Source of the DNA: Erythrobacter sp.
GTDB taxonomy: Bacteria > Pseudomonadota > Alphaproteobacteria > Sphingomonadales > Sphingomonadaceae
Length of the DNA stretch: 62,136 bases
Direction: 5' to 3'
Assembly (NCBI GenBank): GCA_024642335.1
Contig: JAHEBH010000009.1
Location: forward strand, 1 to 62,136
Part shown: positions 53,436 through 61,337 of the stretch, one piece after another
How positions within the stretch are numbered: the stretch's first letter is position 1
Layout of the letters: each line of letters opens with the position of its first letter
Notes under the pieces: generated by a model
The model's database searches: none
Seen by the model: only the letters and a program-made list of their open reading frames with translations
What the model was told of the DNA's origin: nothing
Program-made: the position numbers and the translations under genes

Positions 53436-53485
53436 GCAAAAAGGAACACCGGCCCCTCGCGACCATGCAAGGAGGCGTGTTCCTT
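53436..53485 (-). terminator. Rho-independent terminator downstream of the MerR gene
   Basis: On the minus strand AAGGAACAC (53485-53477) pairs with GTGTTCCTT (53449-53441), with an inner CCTC/GAGG stem, and the 3' arm runs into a T tract. It is about 170 bases past the MerR stop and isolates the beta-oxidation regulator transcript from the TIR-FHA unit. Confidence 0.7.
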
Positions 53486-53653
53486 CTCTTGGACTCCCCG
53501 CCGCGCAGGTTATCGCAAACATTTGATTGGGCAACCCAAAAGCGCGGGTCTGTCAGACATCGGTACGATTGAAATCCTGTTGCCGGATCGGCGATTTCGC
53601 ATGCCTTCAGAGTAAGGCCTTGTAGCTGCGTGAAAATCCTTGCAGAAGTTCCG

Positions 53654-54076
53654 TCACTTCCTTTCAAGCCAGGCCTTGGCCTCGTCTTCCATCTGCCGCA
53701 GTTCCTTCATCGTTTCTTCAAGCGCTTCCTTCTGCGCGCGAAGGTTCGAGAGCTTTTCCCGCACCCTGCCGAGCAAATGCTCCATCTGTTCGCGATGACT
53801 TGGATCGGCGTCATAGAGGTTGAGGAACTCGGCAATCTCGCGAAGGGAGAAGCCCAGCCTCTTGCCGCGAAGGATCAGTTGCATGCGCCCGATGTCCCGG
53901 CGGGAGTAGATGCGCGTACTGCCCGCGCGTTGCGGGCTGATCAGCCCGTGATCCTCGTAGAACCGCAAGGTGCGATGGGTGACGCCGAGCAAGCTGGCTA
54001 CATCCTTGATGCCCTTGTGCGCAACTTCGTCCGCGAGTGGCGGCACGGCAGCCCTCTGCTCGTCAGTTTTCGCCAC
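53654..54076 (-). CDS. MerR-family regulator, LiuR-like
   Basis: A GTG at 54076 with GAGGAG upstream is preferred (140 residues); a TTG at 54103 is possible. It starts inside the end of the acyl-CoA ligase gene. The N-terminal MerR helix-turn-helix is clear: 'IKDVASLLGVTHRTLRFYEDHGLISPQR', trimmed here to key parts 'THRTLRFYEDHGL' and 'RIYSRRDIGRM'. A long coiled-coil dimerisation helix follows ('REKLSNLRAQKEALEETMKEL'). No metal-binding Cys pair is present. Regulators of this type repress fatty-acid and branched-chain acyl-CoA degradation genes, which fits the neighbours on both sides. Confidence 0.91.
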   Translation of the reverse strand: MAKTDEQRAAVPPLADEVAHKGIKDVASLLGVTHRTLRFYEDHGLISPQRAGSTRIYSRRDIGRMQLILRGKRLGFSLREIAEFLNLYDADPSHREQMEHLLGRVREKLSNLRAQKEALEETMKELRQMEDEAKAWLERK

Positions 54077-55820
54077 TGCGTTTGCGCTCCTCTTCCTCGA
54101 CAAGCTCCTTCTTGGAAAGCTTGCCGATCATGGTCTTGGGCAGGCTGTCGCGGAATTCGAATTCATCGGGCATTTCAATGGGGTTGAGGCGGGTGGAGAG
54201 GAATTCCTCAAGCGCCTTTGCCGTCAGTCCTGATCCCGGACGCGCCGCGACGAACAGCTTGGGTGCTTGCCCGCGATATTCGTCCGGAATGCCGATGGCG
54301 ACAGCTTCGAACACATCGGGATGCTGGTAGGCTGCATCCTCGATCACACGCGGATAGACATTATAGCCACCGCACAGGATCAGGTCCTTGATGCGATCGA
54401 CAAGGAAGAGATATCCGTCTTCATCCAGGTAGCCGATATCGGCCGTGCGCAATGCACTGCCATAGAAGGTCTTATCGGTCGCTTCGGGATTGTTCCAATA
54501 ACCCTTCATCACCTGCGGACCACGCGCCATCACCTCTCCGCGCTCGCCCGTTCCAAGAAGTTTTTCCGGATCCGCGGGATCGCGGATCTCGATCGTTGTC
54601 CCGGGGAAGGGCGGGCCTGCGCTATTGTCCTTCACCAGGCCGAACAGCGGGTTGCAGGTGATGATGGGGCTGGCTTCGGAAAGGCCATAGCCTTCGACCA
54701 CGCGCGTCTGTGCGCGCAGTTCGAATTCCTGCCGCACCTCCAGCGGGAGCGGTGCGCCGCCCGAAATGCAGCATTGCACGGTCGAGAGATCGGGCATCTT
54801 TCTGTCGGGGAGGTTGTTGAAGGCGGCCCAGATCGTCGGCACGCCATAGACCTGTGTCGGCGGCTTGCGCCTGATCGCGGCGAGCACCTTCTTCATCTCG
54901 AAACGCGGCAGCAACACCAGCTCGCTGCCCGTCAGGATCCCGAAATTGAGCACCGATGTCAGCGCAAACACATGGAACATGGGCAGCACGCCGAGCGTTC
55001 GCTGCTGTTCTTCCACCATGCCGCCGAAATGGGCGAGCATCATGGCGCAATTGGAGACGAGATTGGCATGGGTGAGCATGGCACCCTTGGGAATGCCCGT
55101 CGTCCCGCCGGTATATTGCAATACGGCTACGTCATCCGGGTCCATCGAGGCGGGATCGGGCGAACCGGGATTGTCGATCAGATCTGCGATCTCGCAATGA
55201 AGCGCCGGATCGTTGATCCTGATGTGATCGGCGTGGCGCAGCAGCCTGAAGCCGAGCCGCAAATGCCAAGGCAGGATATCGCGCATGCGGCAGACAAGGA
55301 TTGTCTGCACACCCGCCGCGCGGGCCACGCTTTCCACCTTCTCGTGGACAAAGCGCATTTCGGGCACGGCCACCATGCGAATGCCGGCATCGCGCAGCAG
55401 GTGATCCGTCTCCGATGCCGTGTAGAGCGGGTTCAGATTGACCACGATCCCGCCGATCCTGAGAACGGCGAAATAGAGCACCACATGGTAGGGAGAATTG
55501 CCCATGCACAGGCCGATACGGTCGCCGGGCGTCACGCCGCGATCCTGCAATCCGCGTGCGGCACGGGCTACCAGCGCGCCCAGTTCGCCATAGGTCCAGC
55601 ACCGCCCGAAATAATCGATGGCGTTCCTGTCGGGCCAGCGCTCTACTGCATTGTCCAGCAGCGAAGTCAGCAGCTGCGGGTGGAAGACATATTTGCCCGT
55701 CTCGTCGACATGATAGGGCAGGGGATAGTCGGGAATGGGCGTACCAAGCCGTTCGAACAGCGTGGGGCCTGGCGGACTTGTCCTCCAGGTTGCGCCTTGC
55801 TCCATTGATCCACTCTCCAT
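54063..55820 (-). CDS. fadD: Long-chain acyl-CoA ligase (AMP-forming)
   Basis: An ATG at 55820 gives 585 residues; GTG 55826 and ATG 55805 (GGAGAG upstream) are alternatives. The AMP-binding motif 'QYTGGTTGIPKGAMLTH' is intact, 'GYGLSEASP' is the second core motif, and 'GWLDEDGY'-like 'GYLDEDGYLFLVDRIKD' with the C-terminal 'LPKTMIGKLSKKELV' Lys complete the ANL fold. The enzyme activates a fatty acid to its CoA ester via an acyl-adenylate. The stop overlaps the MerR gene start by about 14 bases, so ligase and regulator are co-expressed; the thiolase operon is divergent. Confidence 0.93.
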   Translation of the reverse strand: MESGSMEQGATWRTSPPGPTLFERLGTPIPDYPLPYHVDETGKYVFHPQLLTSLLDNAVERWPDRNAIDYFGRCWTYGELGALVARAARGLQDRGVTPGDRIGLCMGNSPYHVVLYFAVLRIGGIVVNLNPLYTASETDHLLRDAGIRMVAVPEMRFVHEKVESVARAAGVQTILVCRMRDILPWHLRLGFRLLRHADHIRINDPALHCEIADLIDNPGSPDPASMDPDDVAVLQYTGGTTGIPKGAMLTHANLVSNCAMMLAHFGGMVEEQQRTLGVLPMFHVFALTSVLNFGILTGSELVLLPRFEMKKVLAAIRRKPPTQVYGVPTIWAAFNNLPDRKMPDLSTVQCCISGGAPLPLEVRQEFELRAQTRVVEGYGLSEASPIITCNPLFGLVKDNSAGPPFPGTTIEIRDPADPEKLLGTGERGEVMARGPQVMKGYWNNPEATDKTFYGSALRTADIGYLDEDGYLFLVDRIKDLILCGGYNVYPRVIEDAAYQHPDVFEAVAIGIPDEYRGQAPKLFVAARPGSGLTAKALEEFLSTRLNPIEMPDEFEFRDSLPKTMIGKLSKKELVEEEERKRSGEN

Positions 55821-55923
55821 CGTCACTTTCCCGCCTTCTTAAGCGGGTAATCCCGTGCCCTGTTGTTCGACAGAATCACGAATTCCGACCAGTCTTATGA
55901 TTCTCTTTGAGCACAGATTTTAG

Positions 55924-55959
55924 TTGACGTATAGGGAAATTTGTTCACCATTAGGGAAA
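55924..55959. promoter_or_regulatory. Candidate MerR operator and direct repeats in divergent promoter
   Basis: TTGACGT (55924-55930) resembles a half-site of LiuR-type operators. TAGGGAAA occurs twice, at 55932-55939 and 55952-55959, exactly 20 bases apart (two helical turns). The region lies between the acyl-CoA ligase and thiolase genes, 50-85 bases before the thiolase start. It is a reasonable binding site for the MerR regulator, by position only. Confidence 0.38.
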
Positions 55960-56008
55960 GAGCTCATTCGGGGTCCCGATTCCCCGCCAGATTCGGAGAG
56001 ATAGTCTC

Positions 56009-57142
56009 ATGCGCGATGTCGTCATTGCGGGTTATGCCCGGTCCCCCTTCCACCTCGCCCACAAGGGCGCTCTCGCCCGTGTGCGCCCCGACGATATGGC
56101 GGCGCAGGTGGTGCGCGCTCTTGTCGAACGTACAGGCGTGAAACCCGAAGATATCGAGGACCTGCTGATGGGCTGCGCCTTCCCCGAAGGGGAGCAGGGC
56201 TTCAACATCGCCCGCCTGGTTGGATTGCTGGCAGACTTGCCGCTGTCGGTGGGCGGGATGACGCTCAACCGTTTCTGCGGATCGTCGATGAGTGGCATTC
56301 ATTATGCCGCGGGTCAGATCCAGCTCGGCGCAGGCGAGGTCTTTATCTGTGCCGGTGTGGAATCGATGAGCCGCGTGCCGATGACAGGTTTCAACCCCAT
56401 GCCCAATCCGGCGCTTGCCGCACGCAGCGCGGCCTATATCGGCATGGGTGACACGGCGGAAAATGTGGCGGACAAGTATGGCCTGAGCCGCGAGGAGCAG
56501 GACGCATTCGCGCTGCTGAGCCAGCAGAAGACGCGCGATGCCATTGCCGCTGGTAAGCTGGCCGATGAAATCGTGCCGATCGACACGGGCAAGGGTGTTG
56601 TTGATTCAGACGGTACGCCGCGTCCCGATACGACCGCGGAAGCGCTGGCCGGACTGAAGCCCGCTTTCAAGGGGGATGGTTCGGTAACGGCTGGCACCTC
56701 CTCCCCGCTCACCGATGGCGCCACCGCCGTGCTGGTGTGCAGTGCAGACTATGCCGCAGCCAACAAGCTCGACGTTCTGGCAAAGATCAAATCGGTCGCC
56801 ATCTCCGGCTGCGCGCCGGAGATCATGGGGATCGGCCCCGTCGCTTCCTCGCAAAAGGCGCTGGAGCGCGCTGGGATCACGGTTGGCGACCTCGATGTGG
56901 TTGAATTGAACGAGGCCTTTGCCAGCCAGTCTCTGGCTTCGATCAGCGACCTCGGTCTCGATGTGGCCAAGGTGAACATCGATGGCGGCGCAATCGCCAT
57001 CGGCCACCCGCTGGGCGCGACCGGAGCGCGCATCGTCGGCAAGGCGGCTCAGATCATGAAGCGTGACGGCGGCAAATATGCTCTGGCCACGCAATGCATT
57101 GGCGGCGGACAGGGTATTGCCACTGTGCTGGAGGCAATCTGA
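56009..57142 (+). CDS. Thiolase (acetyl-CoA C-acyltransferase)
   Basis: GGAGAG precedes the ATG; 377 residues, the family length. The nucleophile is Cys90 in 'LNRFCGSSMSG', the 'NEAFASQSLA' motif follows, His is in 'GHPLGATGARIV' and the second Cys in 'ATQCIGGGQG'. It cleaves 3-ketoacyl-CoA with CoA to release acetyl-CoA, the last step of beta-oxidation. Its stop overlaps the next ATG by one base (TGATG). Confidence 0.95.
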   Translation: MRDVVIAGYARSPFHLAHKGALARVRPDDMAAQVVRALVERTGVKPEDIEDLLMGCAFPEGEQGFNIARLVGLLADLPLSVGGMTLNRFCGSSMSGIHYAAGQIQLGAGEVFICAGVESMSRVPMTGFNPMPNPALAARSAAYIGMGDTAENVADKYGLSREEQDAFALLSQQKTRDAIAAGKLADEIVPIDTGKGVVDSDGTPRPDTTAEALAGLKPAFKGDGSVTAGTSSPLTDGATAVLVCSADYAAANKLDVLAKIKSVAISGCAPEIMGIGPVASSQKALERAGITVGDLDVVELNEAFASQSLASISDLGLDVAKVNIDGGAIAIGHPLGATGARIVGKAAQIMKRDGGKYALATQCIGGGQGIATVLEAI

Positions 57143-59469
57143 TGGCCGATACTGGCATCAAGAAGGTCTGTGTGATCGGCGCTGGCACCATGGGTGCGGG
57201 CATCGCCGCGCAGGTCGCCAATGCAGGTGTTCCCGTGCTGCTGCTCGACATCGTGCGCGACGAGGCAGATCGCAATTCCGTGGCCGCAGGGGCGGTGGCG
57301 AAAATGCTCAAGACAGAACCCGCGCCTTTCATGTCCAGTGCAGCGGCAAAGCTGGTCGAAGTGGGCAATATCGAGGACGATCTGGCCAAAGTTTCCGAGT
57401 GCGACTGGGTGGTGGAAGCCATCATCGAACGGCTCGACATCAAGCAGGACCTCTACGCAAAGCTGGAGAAGGTGCGGAAGGAAGGCACAGCCGTTTCCTC
57501 CAACACATCGACCATTCCGCTGGCGCAGCTGACCGATGGCAGGTCGGACGCCTTCAAGCGCGATTTCCTGATTACCCACTTCTTTAACCCGCCGCGCTAC
57601 ATGCGGCTGATCGAGATTGTGGCCGGGCCACAGAGTAATGCGGACACGGTCGCCAAGGTCACCGAATTCGTCGATCGCAAGCTGGGCAAGACCCCGGTCG
57701 ACGCGGAGGATTCCCCCGGCTTCATCGCCAATCGTATCGGCACCTTCTGGATCCAGGCAGCGGTCAATGCGGCCATCGATATGGGCGTGAGTGTCGAGGA
57801 GGCTGACGCCATCGGCGGCAAACCCATGGGTGTGCCCAAGACGGGCATCTTCGGGCTGATCGACCTGATCGGGCTCGACCTGATGCCCTACCTGCAGAAG
57901 AGCCTCACCAGCACGCTGCCCAAGGACGATCCCTATCAGGCGATTGCCCGCAGCGAGCCGCTGATCGAGAAGCTGATTGCCGACGGCTACACCGGCCGCA
58001 AGGGCAAGGGCGGCTTCTACCGCCTCAACACCGAAGGCGGCGGCAAGGTGAAGGAGGCGATCAACCTCGCAACCGGCGAATATGCCCCTGCCGCCAAGCC
58101 GCCGAGCATTCCCGGCGCTGCTGCCAAGGGAGACCTCGGTGCGCTGATCGGCCTCGAGGGAACGATGGGCGAATATGCCTGGGCGATCCTTGGTCCCACG
58201 CTTTCCTATTCCGCCAGCATCGTGCCCGAAGCGACCGCTACCATCGTCGGCGTAGATGATGCGATGAAGCTGGGCTACAACTGGAAAGCCGGCCCGTTCG
58301 AGATGATCGACACCATCGGCGCGGCCAAGCTGCGTGCGCGGCTGGCTGAAAGCGGTCTGCCGGTACCCCCAATCCTCGAGAAAGTTGGCGACCGCAGCTT
58401 CTACCGTGTCGAAGGCGGCAAGCGGCAGTACTTCGGCCTCGATGGCGCCTATCACGATATCGAGCGGGCAGACGGCGTGCTGCTGCTATCCGATATCAAA
58501 CTCAATTCGCAGCCGCTGCTCAAGAACGGGTCGGCAAGCCTGTGGGATGTGGGCGATGGCGTTGCCGCGCTCGAATTCACCGGCAAGATGAATGCGCTCG
58601 ACAATGATGTGATGAAGCTGATCGGCGATGCGATCCCGCTTGTGGCGGAAAAGTTCAAGGCGCTGGTGATCTACAACGAAGGCACGCATTTCTCCGCCGG
58701 TGCCAATCTCGGCCTTGCGCTGTTTGCCGTGAACATCGCCGCATGGAGTGAAATCGAAAAGCTGATCAAGGGCGGGCAGGATGCCTTCAAGGCGCTCAAA
58801 TATGCGCCTTTCCCGGTGGTCGCTGCGCCTTCGGGCATGGCGCTGGGCGGCGGCTGCGAGGTGGTGCTCAATTCCGACGCGGTGCAAGCACACGCAGAGA
58901 CCTATATCGGCCTGGTCGAATGCGGCGTGGGCCTGATCCCCGGCTGGGGCGGCTGCGGCGAGATGCTGGAGCGCTGGCGCGATATGCCCGGCATGCCCAA
59001 GGGGCCCATGCCAGCGGTTAGCAAGGTGTTCGAGATCGTCTCCACCGCCACCGTCGCCAAATCCGCCGCCAATGCCAAGGAACTGGGTTTCCTGCGCGCG
59101 AGCGATGGCGTGACCATGAACCGCGACCGCCTGCTGGCCGATGCCAAGGAAAGGGCGCTGGCCTTGGCCGATGGCTATCAGGCTCCCGAGCCGCCCGAAT
59201 TCGTGCTGCCCGGTGCCGGCGGCAAGGCGGCTCTCGATCTCGCGGTGGAAAGCTTCCATTCGCGCGGGATCGCCACGGAATATGATGGCGTGGTGGCAGA
59301 CCATCTCGCCCATGTCCTGACCGGCGGCGACGCCGATCCCACAGAGGCGGTCACCGAAGAGCGCCTGCTGGAACTGGAAGTGACCGAATTCCTGAAGCTG
59401 GTTCGCGAGAGCCGCAGCCAGGCGCGGATCGAACATATGCTCGCAACGGGCAAGCCACTTAGGAACTGA
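57142..59469 (+). CDS. 3-hydroxyacyl-CoA dehydrogenase/enoyl-CoA hydratase fusion
   Basis: The ATG at 57142 with GGAGG upstream gives 775 residues. The dehydrogenase comes first: NAD motif 'VIGAGTMGAGIAAQVANAG', 'SNTSTIPL', 'ITHFFNPPRYMRLIEIV' with the catalytic His, and 'DSPGFIANRIG'. A hydratase (crotonase) domain is C-terminal, from about 470: 'FSAGANLGL' oxyanion-hole region, 'ALGGGCEVVL' and 'YIGLVECGVGLIPGWGG' with both catalytic Glu positions occupied. This order is the reverse of E. coli FadB/FadJ and is common in Sphingomonadales and other alphaproteobacteria. It performs hydration and oxidation steps of beta-oxidation. Confidence 0.95.
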   Translation: MADTGIKKVCVIGAGTMGAGIAAQVANAGVPVLLLDIVRDEADRNSVAAGAVAKMLKTEPAPFMSSAAAKLVEVGNIEDDLAKVSECDWVVEAIIERLDIKQDLYAKLEKVRKEGTAVSSNTSTIPLAQLTDGRSDAFKRDFLITHFFNPPRYMRLIEIVAGPQSNADTVAKVTEFVDRKLGKTPVDAEDSPGFIANRIGTFWIQAAVNAAIDMGVSVEEADAIGGKPMGVPKTGIFGLIDLIGLDLMPYLQKSLTSTLPKDDPYQAIARSEPLIEKLIADGYTGRKGKGGFYRLNTEGGGKVKEAINLATGEYAPAAKPPSIPGAAAKGDLGALIGLEGTMGEYAWAILGPTLSYSASIVPEATATIVGVDDAMKLGYNWKAGPFEMIDTIGAAKLRARLAESGLPVPPILEKVGDRSFYRVEGGKRQYFGLDGAYHDIERADGVLLLSDIKLNSQPLLKNGSASLWDVGDGVAALEFTGKMNALDNDVMKLIGDAIPLVAEKFKALVIYNEGTHFSAGANLGLALFAVNIAAWSEIEKLIKGGQDAFKALKYAPFPVVAAPSGMALGGGCEVVLNSDAVQAHAETYIGLVECGVGLIPGWGGCGEMLERWRDMPGMPKGPMPAVSKVFEIVSTATVAKSAANAKELGFLRASDGVTMNRDRLLADAKERALALADGYQAPEPPEFVLPGAGGKAALDLAVESFHSRGIATEYDGVVADHLAHVLTGGDADPTEAVTEERLLELEVTEFLKLVRESRSQARIEHMLATGKPLRN

Positions 59470-59479
59470 GAACAAGACA

Positions 59480-59524
59480 GCGGCCGGCCAAACCTCCCTC
59501 ACACCTCCCACATTGGCCGGCCGC
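59480..59524. repeat. Perfect 12-bp inverted repeat between operon genes
   Basis: GCGGCCGGCCAA (59480-59491) pairs exactly with TTGGCCGGCCGC (59513-59524) around a 21-base pyrimidine-rich loop. It lies between the dehydrogenase/hydratase and acyl-CoA dehydrogenase genes and has no T run, so it is more likely an intercistronic stability or processing hairpin than a terminator. Confidence 0.72.
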
Positions 59525-59546
59525 ACCCTTGAAGAGAGGATAAGCG

Positions 59547-61337
59547 ATGCAAGTCTATGAAGCCCCGCTCCGCGATATGCGCTTCGTGCTGGACGAGCTG
59601 TGGCTGGATGACGGGTTCGGCGATCTGCCCGCGCTGGAGGAATTCGATTCCGACCTGACCAGCGCCATTCTTGAAGAAGCGGCCAAGTTCAGCCGCGAAG
59701 TACTGCTGCCGCTCAACCGATCGGGTGACGAGGAAGGCTGTACTCTCGAAAACGGCGTGGTCCGCACGCCAGCCGGCTTTAAGGAAGCCTATCAGCAGTT
59801 CACCGAAAGCGGCTGGTCTTCGCTGGCGTCCGATCCCGAATATGGCGGGCAGGGCCTGCCAGAGCGGGTGAACAAGCTGGTGGAGGAGATGACCTGTTCC
59901 ACCAACCTCTCCTTCGGCCTTTACCCGGGCCTCACCCATGGCGGCACGGTGGCGATCAAGGCGCATGGCACGCAGGACCTGAAGGATTTCTACCTGCCCA
60001 GGATGAACAGCGGTGAATGGTCGGGCACCATGTGCCTGACAGAGGCGCATTGCGGCACCGATCTCGGCCTGCTGCGCACCAAGGCGGAACCGCAGGAAGA
60101 TGGCAGCTACAAGATTAGCGGTGCCAAGATATTCATTTCGGCTGGCGATCACGACCTGGCAGACAATATCATCCACCTCGTGCTCGCCCGCCTGCCCGAT
60201 GCACCCAAGGGCGTGAAGGGCATTTCCATGTTCCTGGTGCCCAAGTTCCTGCCCAAGGACGATGGCAGCGTCGGCCCGTCCAATGGTGTTTCCTGCACCG
60301 CGCTCGAACACAAGATGGGGCTGAAGGCTTCGGCAACCTGCCAGATGCAATTCGACGATTCGACCGGTTGGCTGGTGGGCGAGGCGAATGAAGGCATGGC
60401 CGCCATGTTCACCATGATGAATGCCGAGCGCCTGTCTGTCGGCATCCAGGGGCTGGGCATTGGTGAGGCGGCGTATCAGTCCGCCGCATGGTATGCCAAG
60501 GACAGGCTGCAAGGTCGCTCTCTCTCCGGCACCAAGAACCCCGATGGCCCGGCCGATCCGATCATCGTCCACCCCGATGTGCGCCGCATGCTGATGACCA
60601 TGCGCTGCTATAACGAAGGGTGCCGCATGCTGGGTGGCTGGGTCGCCCGCGCGCTCGATGCGGAGCGGCTTTCGGAAGACCCCGAAACCCGCCAGCGGGC
60701 GGAGGATTTTGTCGCGCTGATGACGCCGATCGTGAAGGCGCTGTTCACCGACCTCGGTCACGAGACCGCGAACCTGGCGGTGCAGGTTTATGGCGGCCAC
60801 GGCTACATTCGCGAAAGCGGCGTGGAACAATATGCCCGCGATGCCCGCATCGCCATGATCTATGAAGGCACCAACGGCATCCAGGGGCTCGACCTGGTCG
60901 GTCGCAAGCTGGGCGCGCATAATGGCCGTTACCTGCGCAGCTTCTTCCATCCGGTGTCCGACTTTATCGAGGCAAACAAGGGCGACGGACCGCTGAAGCC
61001 GATGGTGGAGGGGCTTGAGAAAGCCTTTGGCGCGCTGCAGCTTTCGACCGCAACGATTGCCCAGCGCGGGCTGAAGGACCCTGAGGAAGCGGCGGCTGCA
61101 GCTACCGAATACCTCCGCCTCTTCGGCTTGGTCGCCATGGGATACTGCTTTGCCCGCGCCACGGTGCTTTCGGGCATGCGCCTTGCCTTCGGCACGGAGG
61201 AGAAGCAGTTCTACGACGCCAAGATCAAGACGGCGACCTTCTACTTCGAACGCATCCTGCCGCAAGTCTCGGCCCATTTCCTGTCGATCAAGGCAGGCAA
61301 GAAGAGCATGATGGCGCTGGATGAGGGAGTGTTTTGA
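59547..61337 (+). CDS. Acyl-CoA dehydrogenase
   Basis: AGAGAGGA lies six bases before the ATG; 596 residues, the length of the FadE5/DMSP-type ACAD subgroup with an extra C-terminal domain. 'MCLTEAHCGTDLGL' is the FAD/substrate signature, 'KISGAKIFISAGDHDL' follows, 'GLKASATCQM' and 'QVYGGHGYIRESGVEQYARDARI' are conserved, and the catalytic Glu is in 'IYEGTNGIQGLDL'. It introduces the alpha-beta double bond of acyl-CoA, passing electrons to ETF. It is third in the thiolase operon. Confidence 0.95.
   Translation: MQVYEAPLRDMRFVLDELWLDDGFGDLPALEEFDSDLTSAILEEAAKFSREVLLPLNRSGDEEGCTLENGVVRTPAGFKEAYQQFTESGWSSLASDPEYGGQGLPERVNKLVEEMTCSTNLSFGLYPGLTHGGTVAIKAHGTQDLKDFYLPRMNSGEWSGTMCLTEAHCGTDLGLLRTKAEPQEDGSYKISGAKIFISAGDHDLADNIIHLVLARLPDAPKGVKGISMFLVPKFLPKDDGSVGPSNGVSCTALEHKMGLKASATCQMQFDDSTGWLVGEANEGMAAMFTMMNAERLSVGIQGLGIGEAAYQSAAWYAKDRLQGRSLSGTKNPDGPADPIIVHPDVRRMLMTMRCYNEGCRMLGGWVARALDAERLSEDPETRQRAEDFVALMTPIVKALFTDLGHETANLAVQVYGGHGYIRESGVEQYARDARIAMIYEGTNGIQGLDLVGRKLGAHNGRYLRSFFHPVSDFIEANKGDGPLKPMVEGLEKAFGALQLSTATIAQRGLKDPEEAAAAATEYLRLFGLVAMGYCFARATVLSGMRLAFGTEEKQFYDAKIKTATFYFERILPQVSAHFLSIKAGKKSMMALDEGVF

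Noticed and set aside
53419-53667. 82-codon minus-strand frame between the TIR-FHA and MerR genes
   Set aside because: It spans a terminator hairpin, has no good ribosome site and no recognisable sequence. The region was also checked for a tRNA or known small RNA and nothing convincing was found.
54267-55808. 513-codon plus-strand frame opposite the acyl-CoA ligase
   Set aside because: Mirror of a strong ANL-family gene; no start site or motif of its own.
57049-58455. 468-codon minus-strand frame opposite the hydroxyacyl-CoA dehydrogenase
   Set aside because: Shadow of a fully conserved enzyme; composition biased and no motif.
59499-61277. 592-codon minus-strand frame opposite the acyl-CoA dehydrogenase
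   Set aside because: Shadow frame; the plus strand carries all conserved ACAD motifs.
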